64,000 nt of DNA, taken from contig JAFPZF010000058.1 of the NCBI GenBank assembly GCA_017417385.1, forward strand, positions 1 through 64,000, given 5' to 3'. The translations under genes and the position numbers were made by a program. The stretch's first letter is position 1, and the number at the start of each line of letters is the position of its first letter. The notes beneath the pieces were generated by a model. That model did not search any database. It saw nothing but the letters and a program-made list of their open reading frames with translations, and was not told where the DNA came from. Positions 9,250 through 17,485 of this stretch are shown in pieces. This DNA is from Bacteroidales bacterium. Its GTDB lineage: Bacteria > Bacteroidota > Bacteroidia > Bacteroidales > Marinilabiliaceae.

Positions 9250-9837
9250 TTATGCTTTCTTGGAAAGTTTGTTGACTATAACTATGAGGTACGCCAGCGC
9301 TATGAACGCTCCCGGCGCAAGCACGAACGCTAGAATGCCATAGTCCTCGCTCCACAGGCTGAATCCGAAGATCTTGCCCGAACCGAGTATCTCGCGCACT
9401 GCTCCGAGCGCCGTCAGCGCAAGCGTGAAGCCGAGGCCTATCCCGATGCCGTCGCAGAACGAGTCACCGACGCTGTTCTTAGCCGCAAACGACTCCGCGC
9501 GTCCGAGCACGATGCAGTTTACGACGATAAGCGGGATGAACAATCCAAGCGACGCATACAGCGCAGGCGCGTATGCCTTCATCAGCATCTCCAGGACGGT
9601 TACGAACGTCGCTATGACTACTATGAACGACGGTATGCGTACCATGTCCGGAATCAGCCGCTTGATGAGTGAGATGACTGTGTTGCTGCACATCAGGACG
9701 ACCATCGTCGCTACTCCCATGCCGAGACCATTGATCGCAGAGGTCGTCGTTCCAAGTGTCGGACACATACCGAGGAGCAGCGCGAACACTGGGTTCTCCT
9801 TGATTATGCCGTTGACTATTATCTGTATCTTATTCAT
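9250..9837 (-). CDS. rnfE: Rnf electron transport complex subunit RnfE
   Basis: Membrane subunit of the Rnf complex, paralogous to RnfA. The 195-residue sequence begins with a helix leading into NPVFALLLGMCPTLGTTTSA, the counterpart of the RnfA cysteine motif, and has about six membrane segments including the IVVNCIVLGRAE stretch. It lies between rnfG (45 bp) and rnfA (6 bp). Together RnfA and RnfE are believed to carry electrons across the membrane during ion pumping. Confidence 0.96.
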   Translation of the reverse strand: MNKIQIIVNGIIKENPVFALLLGMCPTLGTTTSAINGLGMGVATMVVLMCSNTVISLIKRLIPDMVRIPSFIVVIATFVTVLEMLMKAYAPALYASLGLFIPLIVVNCIVLGRAESFAAKNSVGDSFCDGIGIGLGFTLALTALGAVREILGSGKIFGFSLWSEDYGILAFVLAPGAFIALAYLIVIVNKLSKKA

Positions 9838-9882
9838 CTTTTCGTATTCTAAAACTGTCTGTTTGTAATACGGTTCTCAGGT

Positions 9883-10521
9883 CTACTTGCTCTCGCTCTT
9901 AACCGTCGCACCCGTCATGCCGTCCATCTTAGCGGTCTTCTTGCCCTTTGTCTGCATGAAGACGTCATACTCCGCCTTGATGGCCTTCAGGAATGCTCGG
10001 CTCGTGATGGTCGATGCGGTGATGGCGTCAACTTCGCCGTCGTCCTTCCTGACCTTGAACTTAGCGTCGCCCGGGTTCTTCCCGATGATGTCGCCCTTCT
10101 GACCCTTCTGGAACCAGTTGTCGACCTTCGCACCGAGACCCGGTGTCTCCGAGTGCTTCAGTATCTCGTAGCCCTTGATGTTGCCGTCGTTGTCGAAGCC
10201 TACCAGTACTGTCAAGCCTGGCGAGAAGCCTGTGACGGTCGTCTTGATGGCCTTGCCTATCTCGTTGCCATCGGCTACCGCCGTGTAGACTGTGAACTCG
10301 CCATTGTCGGTCGTCACCTTCTCTTCGTTGCTGACGCTGAGCGTGCCGTTGCCGTCCGGTAGCATGACTTTCTTGATGCCGTTCTCGAGTGTCTGCTTCT
10401 CAATCAGAGCTATCGGCTCCTTCGTGAGCTGCTGCATGACGCCGAGCAGTCCCGCAGATATGAGGGCTACTGCCGTCAAGACCAACACCATGTTGGTCAA
10501 TGTGGATTCTAGCTTTTTCAT
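9883..10521 (-). CDS. rnfG: Rnf complex flavoprotein subunit RnfG
   Basis: Periplasm-facing subunit carrying covalent FMN. The 212-residue product (starting MKKLEST, whose ATG overlaps the rnfD stop as ATGA) has one N-terminal membrane anchor (about 10-30) and an FMN-binding domain with the HSETPGLGAK motif. The expected flavinylation site is degenerate, DAITAST (165-171), while a better DxxTGAT match, DGMTGAT (200-206), stands at the extreme C-terminus. An upstream in-frame ATG at 10554 lies inside rnfD and is less likely. Subunit identity is secure; which Thr bears FMN is not. Confidence 0.94.
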   Translation of the reverse strand: MKKLESTLTNMVLVLTAVALISAGLLGVMQQLTKEPIALIEKQTLENGIKKVMLPDGNGTLSVSNEEKVTTDNGEFTVYTAVADGNEIGKAIKTTVTGFSPGLTVLVGFDNDGNIKGYEILKHSETPGLGAKVDNWFQKGQKGDIIGKNPGDAKFKVRKDDGEVDAITASTITSRAFLKAIKAEYDVFMQTKGKKTAKMDGMTGATVKSESK

Positions 10522-11492
10522 TTTACGACCTCCCCAAATCTTTTCGGTTTGCAATATCTGTTAATGACTGGCGTGACAAGGTTCATGAGCAGAATGGCAA
10601 ACGACATGCCTTCCGGATATGCTCCGAAGTTTCTGATGAGAACTGTCAGTATTCCTATGCCACACCCGTAGATGATCATCCCGAGTGGAGTCATCGGCGA
10701 TGTTACGTAGTCCGTAGCCATGAAGATTGCGCCGAGAAGCGCACCACCAGTCAGGATTGTGAACACTGGATCTGCAAAGCGATCTGGGTTCGCCAGGTAG
10801 AATATGCCCTCGAAGAGGAACATCGAACCTATGACTGCTACTGGTATGTGCCACGTGATGACCTTCATGATGAGCATGACGATGAAGCCTGCTATGAGGC
10901 ACAGCGCCATGACCTCTCCAAGTGAGCCGCCACAGAAGCCGAGAAGAAGATCGGACGTTGACGGGAGGTCGATAATCTCACTGACTGACTTGCCGCTCTT
11001 GACGCCTTCCTTGAGGAGTCCCAGTGGAGTCGCACCGGTGTACGCATCGACGACACTTGGCTTTGGCCACGACGTCATCTGTGCCGGAAACGACATCAGG
11101 AGGAACACACGTCCGCCGATTGCCGGGTTCACGATGTTCTGTCCGAGTCCACCGAACGTCAGCTTGCAGACGCCGATTGCGAATAGCGCCCCGAGAACTA
11201 CTATCCATAGCGGCAGGTTGCTTGGCAGGTTGAACGCGAGGATTAGTCCTGTCACGATCGCCGAGCCGTCCGTGATGGTCGGCTGGACCTTCAGGATGAA
11301 CTTCTGTATCAGGTATTCGAAGCCGACGCAGGCTGCTATGGACGTCAGGATGACGACGAGTGCGTCGACACCGAAGAACCACAGCGCTGCGACGAGGGCC
11401 GGGACGAGTGCCAGGCACACCCCGAGCATATTTCGCCTCACACTGTCACCACTATGTACGTGTGGCGACGGAGAAATTGTTAGTTTTTCCAT
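10518..11492 (-). CDS. rnfD: Rnf electron transport complex subunit RnfD
   Basis: Multi-spanning membrane subunit with covalently bound FMN. The 324-residue protein has about ten hydrophobic segments and the flavin attachment motif DAYTGATPLG, where Thr is esterified to FMN by ApbE in studied homologues. No apbE gene is seen in the window. Its stop overlaps the rnfG start by 4 bp, implying translational coupling, and it lies 40 bp after rnfC. Confidence 0.96.
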   Translation of the reverse strand: MEKLTISPSPHVHSGDSVRRNMLGVCLALVPALVAALWFFGVDALVVILTSIAACVGFEYLIQKFILKVQPTITDGSAIVTGLILAFNLPSNLPLWIVVLGALFAIGVCKLTFGGLGQNIVNPAIGGRVFLLMSFPAQMTSWPKPSVVDAYTGATPLGLLKEGVKSGKSVSEIIDLPSTSDLLLGFCGGSLGEVMALCLIAGFIVMLIMKVITWHIPVAVIGSMFLFEGIFYLANPDRFADPVFTILTGGALLGAIFMATDYVTSPMTPLGMIIYGCGIGILTVLIRNFGAYPEGMSFAILLMNLVTPVINRYCKPKRFGEVVK

Positions 11493-11532
11493 TTTATGAC
11501 ATCAATGTTTCTCAATGTATTAAAACCGCTGG

Positions 11533-12930
11533 TTATGCGTTTGCCGTCTCTTTCTTCTCGGCCTCTGCCTTCGCCTTCTCGGCCTCGGCTGCTGCCTTCT
11601 TGGCTGCCGCCTCTGCTCGTAGCTGTGCTCCGACCCTGCCCTTGCCGAGGCGTATGTAGTCGAGCAGCGGACGCGAGCTCGGACACGTGAAGCTGCACGA
11701 ACCGCACTCTATGCAGTCCATGACGTTCTCCGCGCGTAGGTCTTCGAGTCTGTTGAGCATCGACAGCTTCGAGAGCAGGTATGGCTCCAGACCCATAGGG
11801 CAGACGCTTACGCACTTCGCACAACGGATGCAGTTCTGCATCGGCTGCCTCTTGGCGTCCTTCTCGTCCATGACTGTTATTCCGCTCGTTCCCTTGACGA
11901 CTGGCACGTCGGTGTGTACCATCGCACGTCCCATCATTGGACCACCGCCGATGACCTTCGCTGCCGTCTCTGGCAGTCCGCCCGTCGCATCGAGGAGCTC
12001 CTTGACCGGCGTGCCGATTCTGACGAGGAAGTTGGACGGCTCGCGCAGCGGCTTGCCGGTGACGCAGACGATGCGCTCGATGAGCGGCTTGTTCTTCTGC
12101 ACCGCCTCATAGATGGCATAGACTGTGCCGACGTTCTGGACTACTGCACCTACGTCGATAGGCAGCTTGCCGCTCGGCACCTGTCTGCGGATGCACGCGT
12201 CGATGAGCTGCTTCTCGCCGCCCTGCGGATACTTCAGCTTCAACGGGACGACCTCGATGCCCTCAAAGTTCGTCGAGAGTCTCTGGAGGTTCTCTATGGC
12301 GTCCTTCTTGTTGTTCTCAATGCCGATGTATGCCTTGCCGACGCCGAGTGCCTTCATGAGGATCTTGACGCCTATCATGACCTCCTGGCCCTTCTCGAGC
12401 ATCAGTCTGTGGTCGCTCGTCAGGTATGGCTCACACTCTACTCCGTTGATGATGAGCGCCTCGCACTTCTTTCCTGGAGGAACTGACAGCTTGACGTGCG
12501 CAGGGAATGTTGCACCACCCATGCCGACGATGCCCATCTCCTGGACTTTCTTGATGATCTCCGCCGGCTCCAGCGTGATCTCCCTTCTGATGGCTGTCGT
12601 GGTGTCGATGCCCTCTGCCCATTCGTCACCCTGAACTGTTATTATGATGGCTGGCTTGCGATATCCGTTGCCGTCGACGAAGTCCTCGATCTTCTTGACT
12701 GTTCCCGAGACTGGTGAGTGGATGTTCGCTGAGACGAAGCCTGTCGCCTGCGCTATTAGCTGACCGGTCTTGACGACGTCACCGACCTTTACTATCGGTG
12801 TCGCCGGCGCGCCAATATGCTGTGAGACTGGTACTTTGACTTCCTTCGGAATAGGCAACACTTTTATCGAGCTGCCCGCAGAGAGTTTCTCGTCGTGTGG
12901 ATGAATACCCCCTATTCTAAACGTTTTCAT
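11533..12930 (-). CDS. rnfC: Rnf electron transport complex subunit RnfC
   Basis: Peripheral NADH-side subunit. The 465-residue protein has an N-terminal barrel-sandwich domain (PVSQHIGAPATPIVKVGDVV), a flavin/NADH-binding region with GMGGATFPAHVKL and INGVECEPYLTSDH, a SLBB-type segment, and two 4Fe-4S clusters from CIRCAKCVSVCP and CIECGSCSFTCP. The last ~30 residues are an Ala/Glu/Lys-rich tail of the kind seen in many RnfC proteins. It lies 46 bp after rnfB. Confidence 0.97.
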   Translation of the reverse strand: MKTFRIGGIHPHDEKLSAGSSIKVLPIPKEVKVPVSQHIGAPATPIVKVGDVVKTGQLIAQATGFVSANIHSPVSGTVKKIEDFVDGNGYRKPAIIITVQGDEWAEGIDTTTAIRREITLEPAEIIKKVQEMGIVGMGGATFPAHVKLSVPPGKKCEALIINGVECEPYLTSDHRLMLEKGQEVMIGVKILMKALGVGKAYIGIENNKKDAIENLQRLSTNFEGIEVVPLKLKYPQGGEKQLIDACIRRQVPSGKLPIDVGAVVQNVGTVYAIYEAVQKNKPLIERIVCVTGKPLREPSNFLVRIGTPVKELLDATGGLPETAAKVIGGGPMMGRAMVHTDVPVVKGTSGITVMDEKDAKRQPMQNCIRCAKCVSVCPMGLEPYLLSKLSMLNRLEDLRAENVMDCIECGSCSFTCPSSRPLLDYIRLGKGRVGAQLRAEAAAKKAAAEAEKAKAEAEKKETANA

Positions 12931-12976
12931 ATCGTTAGTTTCTTTCCGTTATCTTGACTAATGTTGTGGGGCGTCC

Positions 12977-13936
12977 CTACTCAGCTGCCTTTGTGTCCTG
13001 CGGCTTCGTCGGCTGTGCGTCGGCTGCCGGTGCTGCTGGCTTGTTCTCGAGTGGCGTCTGTCCCGCTGGCGCTGCGTCCGCTGGCTTCTGCTCTGCTGGC
13101 TTCGGCGCTGGGAGCGGCGGGAAGTTGATGGCGTGGATCGCCTTCGTCGGACATGCTGCGACGCACTTCCTACACATCTTGCACTTTGTGTAGTCGATAT
13201 ACGCGACGTTGTTCTCGACGGTTATCGCTCCGAATGGACATTCCTTTGCACACTTGCCACAACCGATGCAGGCACTCTTACAGGCCTTCATCGCGACTGC
13301 TCCCTTGTCCTTGTTGACGCAGGAGACCCAGATGCGCCTGTTCTTTACGCCCTTGTTGCGCAGCTCGATGATGTTTTTCGGACACGCCTTGACGCACGCT
13401 CCGCACGCAACGCACTTCTCGTCGTCGACTTCCGGGAGGCCCGTCTCGGGGTTCATCTTGATTGCATCGAACTTACATGCAGCAACGCAGTCGCCACACC
13501 CGAGGCATCCATACGAGCAGGCTGTCTCGCCCGCAAAATGTGCTGCCGCTATTGCACAGCTCCTCGCACCATCATAGTTGGCGGTCTTCGGCCTCGCTGC
13601 ACAGTTTCCGTTGCAGCGGACGACTGCTACCTTCGGGGCTGCCGCCGTCACCTCCTTGCCGAGGATCGCTGCGACCTTGCTCATGCAGTCTGCACCACCG
13701 ACCGGGCACATCAGCTTCGAGAGGTCCTCTGCCTTGACGAGTGCCTCTGCCATGCCATGGCAACCCGGGAAGCCACAGCCGCCGCAGTTGGCTCCAGGAA
13801 GTACTCCCTCTACCTGACCGATGCGCGGGTCTTCATAGACCTTAAACTTTTGCGACACGAAATACAGGATCAGGGCCGCTATCAGTCCCGTCGCTGCCAG
13901 TGCGCAAACAGTTATCAGAATGAATTGAACGTCCAT
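12977..13936 (-). CDS. rnfB: Rnf complex ferredoxin-binding subunit RnfB
   Basis: Accepts electrons from reduced ferredoxin. The 319-residue protein has an N-terminal membrane helix, a 4Fe-4S domain (CGGCGFPGCHGMAEAL), further CxxCxxC clusters including CGDCVAACKFDA, CVACGACVKACPKN, CIGCGKCAKECPFGA and CKMCRKCVAACPTKA, and a Pro/Ala-rich tail of about 45 residues. The cluster content is typical of the multi-ferredoxin RnfB. It follows the RseC-like gene by 15 bp and precedes rnfC. Confidence 0.97.
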   Translation of the reverse strand: MDVQFILITVCALAATGLIAALILYFVSQKFKVYEDPRIGQVEGVLPGANCGGCGFPGCHGMAEALVKAEDLSKLMCPVGGADCMSKVAAILGKEVTAAAPKVAVVRCNGNCAARPKTANYDGARSCAIAAAHFAGETACSYGCLGCGDCVAACKFDAIKMNPETGLPEVDDEKCVACGACVKACPKNIIELRNKGVKNRRIWVSCVNKDKGAVAMKACKSACIGCGKCAKECPFGAITVENNVAYIDYTKCKMCRKCVAACPTKAIHAINFPPLPAPKPAEQKPADAAPAGQTPLENKPAAPAADAQPTKPQDTKAAE

Positions 13937-13951
13937 CTTGAATTGTTTGAA

Positions 13952-14374
13952 TTATTTTATTTGGTTTTTTATTCTGAACTGAAATGTCTTGTCGAGTCTC
14001 GAACGAAAACTGCGCAGTACCACGAAATAGATGCCGGCGACAACCAGTGCCGCTATGCCTCCGATGAGATCCGACAGGGAGAACGCATGCGAGATAAGGA
14101 GCGTGACGAGCATCAATATGAGAGGGACGACGTAGGCAAGGACCGCTGCCTTTAGCCCCATCGACTCCTCGCCGACGATTGTGACCTCCTCGCCGAGAGC
14201 TACTGTCTGCCCCGGCACGAGGTATGTCTTGACGAGCTTGCGCTTGCTCTCCGCCGCATTGCATAGCTTGGCCGCCTGACAGCTGCCGCACGCCGATGTC
14301 GAGACTATTTCGACCTCTGCACAGTCGCCTTCCTGCGATACGACTCGTCCGTTATGTTCGATATTCTGACTCAT
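13952..14374 (-). CDS. RseC/MucC-family (SoxR-reducing system) membrane protein
   Basis: A 140-residue protein heading the Rnf operon, as in many Bacteroidales. The N-terminal soluble part carries CAEVEIVSTSACGSCQAAKLC, with clustered cysteines characteristic of RseC-family proteins; two transmembrane helices follow (about 75-95 and 100-120). In Enterobacteria RseC works with Rsx/Rnf in reducing SoxR; here no SoxR gene is visible and the role is probably assembly or maturation of the Rnf complex (inference). Confidence 0.85.
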   Translation of the reverse strand: MSQNIEHNGRVVSQEGDCAEVEIVSTSACGSCQAAKLCNAAESKRKLVKTYLVPGQTVALGEEVTIVGEESMGLKAAVLAYVVPLILMLVTLLISHAFSLSDLIGGIAALVVAGIYFVVLRSFRSRLDKTFQFRIKNQIK

Positions 14375-14820
14375 TCCAAACCTTAAAATTACGACACTAA
14401 AATGAAGCTACGTATCTTACCTATTCAATTTATAAAAAATATAAATAGACGATAGTGGTTAAACCGTGTGTAATTATCAGTAGTTCAGTTGATTGTGTTG
14501 GTGTAACAAACGTTTTGCCACTGAAAAATATTATCTACACATTGCAAAGGATGGGGTAAATTGCAAAGCATAGATAGCATTTTTGCCCGTTTTTTGCCAA
14601 ATCCGTCTATCTATTGACACGCTTTTCTACGTTCCTCGACCGATATGGTTTTATGCTCTACAACCTAAATGTGGGCTATTTTAACAATATGTAACGTCCG
14701 GCCTGCTCTGAATGTCTCTCGTTGTCGGTCTTGTAGGTACTAGATGTGTGTGTGACGTAGAAAATGATTACCTTTGAGGTACTAACGGAGCTCGGATCTT
14801 CCGAGTGAAAAGATAGAGAT
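14375..14820. other. Repeat-rich divergent spacer; candidate origin-like region
   Basis: A 446-bp gene-free stretch between the divergent Rnf operon and an rRNA methyltransferase gene. It has an AT-rich tract (14421-14447), one near-consensus DnaA box TTATCTACA (14531-14539), a direct repeat ATTGCAAAG (14541-14549 and 14560-14568), three TTTTGCC copies (14513, 14581, 14592) and an inverted repeat ATAGATAG/CTATCTAT (14570-14577, 14607-14614). Strand composition of flanking DNA changes sign near here. It must also hold the Rnf promoter. An origin role is a hypothesis only: one DnaA-like box is weak support and no dnaA gene is present. Confidence 0.4.
14769..14776 (+). promoter_or_regulatory. 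-7 element TACCTTTG before the rRNA methyltransferase gene
   Basis: TACCTTTG matches TAnnTTTG, with TGTG 19 bp upstream at the -33 position. The leader that follows contains a small dyad TCGGA/TCCGA. It lies 45 bp before the start codon. Confidence 0.55.
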
Positions 14821-16209
14821 ATGACAGAGCACGAGATAGGATTGCCAGACGATTTTGTTACGAGGATAAGGGCCTCTCATCCTGATGCCGACGATTTCCT
14901 GCGGGCGATAGAGAGCCCCGTCAGGACTACTGTCCGACTGAACCCGTTGAAGGCGTCCACGGTTAGACCTGAGTTAGCGTTGAGTGTCAAATGGTGCCCA
15001 GATGGCTATTTCTGCACGGAGCGCCCTAACTTCACTCTGATGCCGACTTTTCATGCCGGCGCGTTCTATGTCCAGGAGGCTTCGAGTATGTTCCTGGACT
15101 ATGCTCTGAATCAGATTAAGCCGGACCTCCCCGACGAACTCATCGTGATTGATATGTGCGCCGCCCCCGGCGGTAAGACGACGCTGCTCCAGTCGTCCCT
15201 GCGTGACAGGAAGGCGACTGTATGGACTAACGAGATTATCAAGTCGCGCGCGACGATACTGAGGGAGAATGTCTCGAAATGGGGAATGGGAAATGCTGTT
15301 GTGACGAGCTGCTCGCCGCAGAAGATGGCGGAGATGGACGTCAAGGGCGACGTGATTTTGGTGGACGCACCCTGTTCTGGCGAGGGTATGTTCCGCAAGG
15401 ACCATTCTGCAAGGTCTGAATGGACAGAATCGGCGGCTAAGATGTGCAGCGTCCGCCAGAAGGAGATTCTGCGAGAGGCCTGGCGTATGCTGAAGGAGGG
15501 CGGATACCTTATATACTCGACTTGTACGTTCAACCCTGACGAGAACGAACTGAACGCTGACTGGATTATCGACGAGCTCGGTGGTGAGAACGTCAAGATT
15601 GACAAGGTGCAGTTTGATGAGATTGTGACTGTCGAGAGCCCGGAATTCAAGGCGGAGGGCTATGCCTTCTATCCTCACCGTGTCGAGTCGGAGGGCTTTT
15701 TCTTGTCTGTCTTCCGTAAGACTGGTGCTTCCGACGAGTCGTCGCGTGCCGGAAAATCGAAAAAGGGCGTTCCAGCACTGCAAACGAACAAGAATCAGGT
15801 CGGGTGGACGAAGGGTCTCGTGGAACTTACTGACGGTGTGTTGGTCTCGGCGATGCCTCAGTGGTGTGTAGATACGGTCCAGAGGATCGCATGTCAGACG
15901 AAGCCTCTCATGAACGGAGTCCCGGTTGCGACGATTGTCAAGGGGAAGGGGCAGACGGTCTTCACGCCTGAGCCTGAACTGGCGTTGGCAATTGCGCTAT
16001 CTGATGGGGCATTCAACAGGCTTGATGTGGATCGAGACAGCGCTCTGTGCTATCTCCATGGCGATACAAATCTCCAGATTGACGGCGTCGAGAACGGATG
16101 GAACATTGTCTGCTACGACGGTCTCGCGTTGGGCTTCGTCAAGTCCGTCGGCAACAGGATGAACAACTACTACCCGAAGCCTTGGCGTATAAGGATGAAC
16201 GTCAATTGA
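14821..16209 (+). CDS. RsmF/NOL1-NOP2-type rRNA cytosine-C5 methyltransferase
   Basis: Methylates a cytosine in rRNA (probably 16S, as RsmF/YebU) using S-adenosylmethionine. The 462-residue protein has the SAM-binding motif DMCAAPGGKT (111-120), the catalytic pair Cys185 in APCSGEGMF and Cys235 in STCTF, and a C-terminal RNA-binding region ending with a YYPKPWRIRM segment like other RsmF proteins. It starts 446 bp from the divergent Rnf operon. Its 3' end overlaps the convergent methyltransferase gene by 8 bp. The target base is inferred from family. Confidence 0.93.
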   Translation: MTEHEIGLPDDFVTRIRASHPDADDFLRAIESPVRTTVRLNPLKASTVRPELALSVKWCPDGYFCTERPNFTLMPTFHAGAFYVQEASSMFLDYALNQIKPDLPDELIVIDMCAAPGGKTTLLQSSLRDRKATVWTNEIIKSRATILRENVSKWGMGNAVVTSCSPQKMAEMDVKGDVILVDAPCSGEGMFRKDHSARSEWTESAAKMCSVRQKEILREAWRMLKEGGYLIYSTCTFNPDENELNADWIIDELGGENVKIDKVQFDEIVTVESPEFKAEGYAFYPHRVESEGFFLSVFRKTGASDESSRAGKSKKGVPALQTNKNQVGWTKGLVELTDGVLVSAMPQWCVDTVQRIACQTKPLMNGVPVATIVKGKGQTVFTPEPELALAIALSDGAFNRLDVDRDSALCYLHGDTNLQIDGVENGWNIVCYDGLALGFVKSVGNRMNNYYPKPWRIRMNVN

Positions 16210-17485
16210 CGCGCCGAGCGAGGAGCATCATCGGCCTCGACTGCGAGTCGGTAAAGATGTAGATGAACGTCTCGTCGCTCTCTTTGATCTTGTATTTCTT
16301 TCTGAATTCGTCGGCGGTGAGGCTGTAGTTTTTGACAACTATTGAAGCCGCCTTGCACGTCTTTGTGATTTCTGCGACTGTCTTCCGACTGAACGGGACG
16401 ACGTCGAGGACCTTCATCATTCTGCCAAAATCTCCCGGGGTGCTGTTCGTCCCTATGGTGATGCGAGATGTAGGTATCTCGCGCTCCGAGTCGAAGAGGA
16501 ACAGGTGTGTCGCTCGACTTACGGGGTGCATGTTTAAGTCTTTGGCAAGTATTGAGAAACAGCCGGCCTTGGTGACTACAGGGTGCGGGTCGAGGAGGTA
16601 TAGGCCCTTCTCAACAGCTGACTTGATGTCGATGTCGAAATTGAAGTTGGCAGGACTCTCGCAAGATGCTTCACGTTCGAGGCTGCGCGAGAAAGTGATG
16701 TCCCGATGATCCGTGTCCGTGACGATAGAGGCGCCGATAACGGTCTCGTCGCCCGTCATGTCTCTGTTGAGGCAGACGAGCAGATCTTTGCATTCCCCGT
16801 CAGTCCCGACGATGTGAACTCTGTCGACCTTCGGTAGGGTCTTGATGACGGCGTCGATGTCGAGCATCGAGGAGAGCTTTATGAACACTCTCTTCGCGAC
16901 GCTGAGCATCTGGGGGGCAAGAATTGTCACGTCCGGACTGCAATCAGATAGTCCATAGACACGCCTCCCCGTGTCGGATCGTCTTGACGGGTCTATGAAT
17001 ATCGTATCAAAGCTATCTGGTTCGCATTGAGCGAGATACTCCTCGGCCGTAGAGCACACTACCTCGATATTGTCCGCCCCGAGTCGCGAGAAGTTCCACG
17101 TCGCCGCCTTGCACAGTTCCTCATTCCTCTCGACATAGACTGTCGGACACTTGTCCTTGCTGCTGATATAGTAGCAGTCGACGCCAAGTCCTCCCGAGAG
17201 GTCGAGATGCCTCCTGCTGTTGACCAGTGACGCTCTCCACCTCGCTATGCTCTCGCTCGAGCACTGTTCGGCGGCGAGTGCGGAGGGGAAGAACACTTCC
17301 TTGTTCTCGACCCACGACGGCAGTTTCTTCTGCAGTCTTTTCCGACAGTCCACCTGGGTTGCGACGATAGCCGGTCGGAGGGTAGGGGAGGACTTGAGAG
17401 CGAGGGCAACTTTCGCAGGCGGCATCGTGGCGCAGTCTGCTGTTGCCTTCAGCTCGTCGGTGGAGAGAGGGCAGGATAAGGTCAT
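16202..17485 (-). CDS. Class I SAM methyltransferase with THUMP-like domain
   Basis: A 427-residue protein common in Bacteroidota, annotated elsewhere as THUMP-like or RsmD-like methyltransferase. The SAM-binding motif is LDLSGGLGVDCYYIS near 140-155, followed by an acidic YVERNEEL loop and FIDPSRRSDTGRRVYGLSDCSPD, the DPxR-type catalytic region. The C-terminal part (about 330-427) is the THUMP-like domain. Its ATG overlaps the preceding gene's stop as ATGA, so it is translationally coupled to the large acyl-CoA dehydratase activase gene. Substrate is unknown, probably RNA. Confidence 0.82.
   Translation of the reverse strand: MTLSCPLSTDELKATADCATMPPAKVALALKSSPTLRPAIVATQVDCRKRLQKKLPSWVENKEVFFPSALAAEQCSSESIARWRASLVNSRRHLDLSGGLGVDCYYISSKDKCPTVYVERNEELCKAATWNFSRLGADNIEVVCSTAEEYLAQCEPDSFDTIFIDPSRRSDTGRRVYGLSDCSPDVTILAPQMLSVAKRVFIKLSSMLDIDAVIKTLPKVDRVHIVGTDGECKDLLVCLNRDMTGDETVIGASIVTDTDHRDITFSRSLEREASCESPANFNFDIDIKSAVEKGLYLLDPHPVVTKAGCFSILAKDLNMHPVSRATHLFLFDSEREIPTSRITIGTNSTPGDFGRMMKVLDVVPFSRKTVAEITKTCKAASIVVKNYSLTADEFRKKYKIKESDETFIYIFTDSQSRPMMLLARRVN

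Noticed and set aside
14375-14820. tRNA or riboswitch in the Rnf/rRNA-methyltransferase spacer
   Set aside because: No cloverleaf or known aptamer pattern could be drawn; only simple repeats and AT-rich tracts.
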